Shown here: piece by piece, positions 61,199-64,000 of the stretch
How positions within the stretch are numbered: position 1 is the stretch's first letter
Layout: each line of letters begins with the position of its first letter
Assembly (NCBI GenBank): GCA_028023455.1
Contig: JAQFVV010000063.1
Location: 5,690,794-5,754,793, forward strand
Length of the DNA: 64,000 nt
Direction of reading: 5' to 3'
From: Epiperipatus broadwayi
Taxonomy: Eukaryota > Onychophora > Udeonychophora > Euonychophora > Peripatidae
Program-made: the position numbers and the translations under genes
The notes under the pieces: model-generated
Seen by the model: only the letters and a program-made list of their open reading frames with translations
The model's database searches: none
What the model was told of the DNA's origin: nothing

Positions 61199-61220
61199 TA
61201 TATATATATATATATATATA
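61146..61220. repeat. (TA)n pair
   Basis: Two TA arrays interrupted by GTATATATATATATTA. Nothing else is seen nearby. Confidence 0.9.
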
Positions 61221-61329
61221 AAGAAATACATCAAATAACATTATTAATAAATTAAGTTGGTCAGATAGAATAATTTTGCAATCATTTAAATATGGAAAGT
61301 TTTAATTTAATGTTCATTATTTATAAAGT

Positions 61330-64000
61330 TCTTACGGTTTAAAACAGTTCATCTTTATCCATTGCTTGCCATGAACATGAATTTCCATGCCGTCCTAAGA
61401 TTGGTATTCTGTTGGCCGATTTATTTATCCATCCAGACGTTTTTGCTTTAACTGGTCCTCAATGTAGAAAAACGATAGTTCATTTCTCTTTCTTTCTTAG
61501 CAAAACTGAAGGGATTGAAGAGTGTATCTTTTCAATCCCTTCTCCTTCACTTCTGCACTAACACATATCTGTCCTCTCTCAATAATAATAATTCCTCACT
61601 AAAAATTTTATTATCCAACTTTTTCTTTTATGTGTAGCTTTAGGATCCAATGGACATTACGTCATCAATGATGATATGGTCCTTTTGCTGAGGTCCGATT
61701 CCATTGTTTTTCATTCATTGGCTATTAGTTTCTATTGTTTTCCTATCTGACCGATGCTTTTACATTTAAATGCCCAAGGCTAGTTTACATTTAACTAATT
61801 AAAACAATCATTTCCATTTCTGTTTAATTAATGTGTTTTCCAAGATTAAAGATATATTTTTATCTCTAAATCTTTTTAAGTTTTTGTTTTTAAAATACCT
61901 TTCTATTTTTAATAAAGTTTTATTTTAATAATTTTTTTTTTATCTGTGCGAATTATATATACGAGTTTAAGATGATATTTAATTTCAATTTTTAATTCTT
62001 AAAAAAAAAATTTAAATGCAAACTTCTTATTTTAATTTTATGTTTAATAATAAAAACACAATGTAACGTCATCTGTGCTCGTTACATATCAGTAAAGTTG
62101 CTTAAAAAATGATCAAAAAAAATTTACTTAAAGTTAGTAATTACAGTACACGATTAATGAAGAAATTTACAAAAACATCTGGTTAGTAATTTTACAAAAA
62201 GACTATATACAAAAAAAATGTTTACTATCGTTTTCCCAAGGACCATCCACGTCTACACCTCCTCCCCACAAGAGTTCTATTATTATTATTATTTTTTATA
62301 CATTTTATTTTTACACATGGCATGACAAGCAAGTTATTTAAATTATTTATTTAAGAAGGTTGTATTGAACTAAATATGTTTTGAAAGATAATGGATTCAT
62401 ACGTTATATTTGCAGCACAATTATAAATACCACCAACTTATTTATGACTGATTAAAATGCTTAAATAGGATTACACTGAAGTAAATTCCCAATGGTACTC
62501 ATCGTAAGGTACCACATTTCGATCATAAACTTACGTGGCTGTGCGCACTTATACATGTTAAAGCATAATATATATCAACAAACAAAAAAAAAACATATTT
62601 ATTGCAACTTTTTGACTTTTTTTTAACAAAAATTAGTTTTAAAATAATTTATACTTTCTTGTGTTTAATATATATGCGCAATTTCTTCTGGAAGTGCTTT
62701 CATAAGATTTAAAGTATACGACTTTATGTAACAGATAAAAATATTTCATTTTGAAAAAAGAAATTTACTCAGGGTATATATGGTTTTTATTAATAGATCG
62801 GCCAAACATTGGGTGCCAGTTGTAACAATCCTGGTAATAGCACTTAATGTGATCTGCACTACAGGGCGCCATTTAGGCATTTGAACCTAGAAAAATTTAT
62901 AAAGTAGGCAGATATGTAAGTCAAAAAAAATTTTTTTTTTATTTTGATTCTGGTCATTAGCCCATGTCACTAGCTCAGTGGACTAGCAGAGATTTAATAA
63001 TATAATACCTTATCTAATTATATTTCAATATTAAAAGGATAAATAAAATAAGCCACTGCCAGTAATTAACATACAAACATTTATTTATGCACATATATAT
63101 AATATTTAAAATTATTTTAGAATCAGTTTACATTTTTTACTTTAACTTAAATTTTTAACTTTACTTTAGATTTTAATTTACATTTTAATTGTTATACTAT
63201 TATAAGTTTACATTTTAATAAAGTTCACACAGATAAATTTATGAAAGCTTGTTTTATAATGTTGAGTATAGATCAGTTACATAGATTTCAACAGTTAAAA
63301 ACATTTCAAAATAAACATAAACGATCAAACTATAAAATCATTGATACTGACCATTGCAGAGGGAAATTTATAAGTAACCCAATAGTATCCACAATAAGAT
63401 AATTGCATTGTCACCAATAACTTAAAAGACATCCGAATAAATACATTTTAGATACTCACCGTGAGATATCATTATTTATCGAATGTCTATATATTTTGAT
63501 CAAATATGAAATCCATAACATAATTAGCCGGTAACGAACCCATGCAAGCATTTATACCCAACTTAAATTTAATGCATTTTTATTTAGTGTCGAGTATGAA
63601 TAGACTACATAGATTTGCATTTGAAAATAAAACATTCTATCCCTATTTAACCTTAGGCTAAAAATTTGTAGCCAAACTGGTGTCAATTCATCTGATATAT
63701 TGATGCATTCAATGTAATACGAAATATGGCAGCACCCAAAAGTTAAGAGAAGAAATTGCCTCTTGTCAGATAGGAATATTACATCTATCTGCGAAGAAGA
63801 GCAATAAAAAAAAATCCATAGAAAGAAACTGTGTTCTGCGTCTTATAATTCCTTCCATAGGCAAAATGGGAGAGTGCAGCTTATGAAGCAATTCTGCCCG
63901 TAGCAACTCTGTACTACATCTACCAATTACACCAATATATCCAATCCATTGACCCAATCTATCTACGAAACAAATAACCTAAGATTACCCTCTCTTAATA
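61330..64000 (-). mobile_element. Second LTR element (R4-internal-R5), runs off the window
   Basis: On the minus strand, LTR R4 (from beyond 64000 to 62821) ends GTTACA. After two bases TGGCACCCAATGTTTGGC (62818 down to 62801) looks like a primer-binding site. About 734 bp of internal DNA follow, with no coding frame. At 62086 a new LTR, R5, starts TGTAACGAGCACAGATGACG and TTACA (the same starting palindrome as R2). R5 decays or is truncated at about 61330. In both elements the bases before the 3' LTR are TTTACTGATA. Confidence 0.65.
62801..62820 (-). promoter_or_regulatory. Possible primer-binding site of the R4 element
   Basis: TGGCACCCAATGTTTGGC starts two bases after the LTR end. Compare TGGCCACCCAACATGAG of the R1 element. 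The tRNA is not identified. Confidence 0.45.

Noticed and set aside
56439-63957. 63-codon minus frames MGQWIGYIGVIGRC... in R3 and R4
   Set aside because: Both are copies of the same LTR segment; no domain is recognised and the frames are not preserved in R1/R2.

Overview
This is a eukaryotic, most likely invertebrate (metazoan), genomic window. It is roughly three-quarters A+T by eye, has no long intact gene, and carries very long (ATT)n and (TA)n microsatellites. Nearly all recognisable coding sequence is retroelement debris: LINEs with an endonuclease, a reverse transcriptase (RT) and a C-terminal Cys/His motif, and Penelope-like elements (PLEs) with an RT and a GIY-YIG endonuclease. PLEs plus L1/Tx1-like LINEs fit an animal. 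The species cannot be fixed from the sequence.

Layout. 0.6-3.5 kb and 8.5-15.2 kb are two diverged copies (D1, D2) of one ~2.9 kb segment. D1 carries a short LINE (LINE-4, ~0.78-1.32 kb). D2 carries a SINE with a target-site duplication (8.9-9.0 kb), a 3.5 kb LINE (LINE-1) embedded in an (ATT)n array, and a compound (ATT)n(AGT)n array. Because these are absent from the other copy, D1 and D2 act as natural empty sites. An unidentified coding-like relic lies at ~7.5-8.4 kb.

17.9-24.9 kb is dominated by a large LTR-type repeat. Two ~2.37 kb direct repeats begin TGTAAYGG, end CCATTATA, and flank only ~0.6 kb of non-coding internal DNA with a possible primer-binding site. A third, older LTR faces the first head-to-head across a (TA)n. 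The same family returns inverted at 55.5-56.8 kb and 61.3-64.0 kb (running off the window). A PLE relic (26.45-27.32 kb) sits between 234 bp inverted arms bounded by (TA)n. 30.1-35.35 kb is a nearly complete 5.2 kb LINE (LINE-2) with an exact 16 bp target-site duplication. 37.1-38.8 kb is a PLE and 48.0-49.2 kb a LINE (LINE-3), both with the 5' part inverted as in twin priming.

The remainder is AT-rich DNA with small foldback or MITE-like repeats, a ~360 bp tandem array (42.4-43.3 kb), tRNA-related SINE relics (53-55.4 kb), and a few exon-like or promoter-like spots (39.3, 44.15, 49.46, 52.79 and 57.8-58.1 kb), all on the + strand. Those spots might belong to a host gene with very large introns, but this is inference. 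No intact host protein, genuine tRNA, rRNA or CRISPR was found. The reverse-transcribing elements form the main theme: they target or nucleate microsatellites, and several carry structural signatures of their insertion mechanism.
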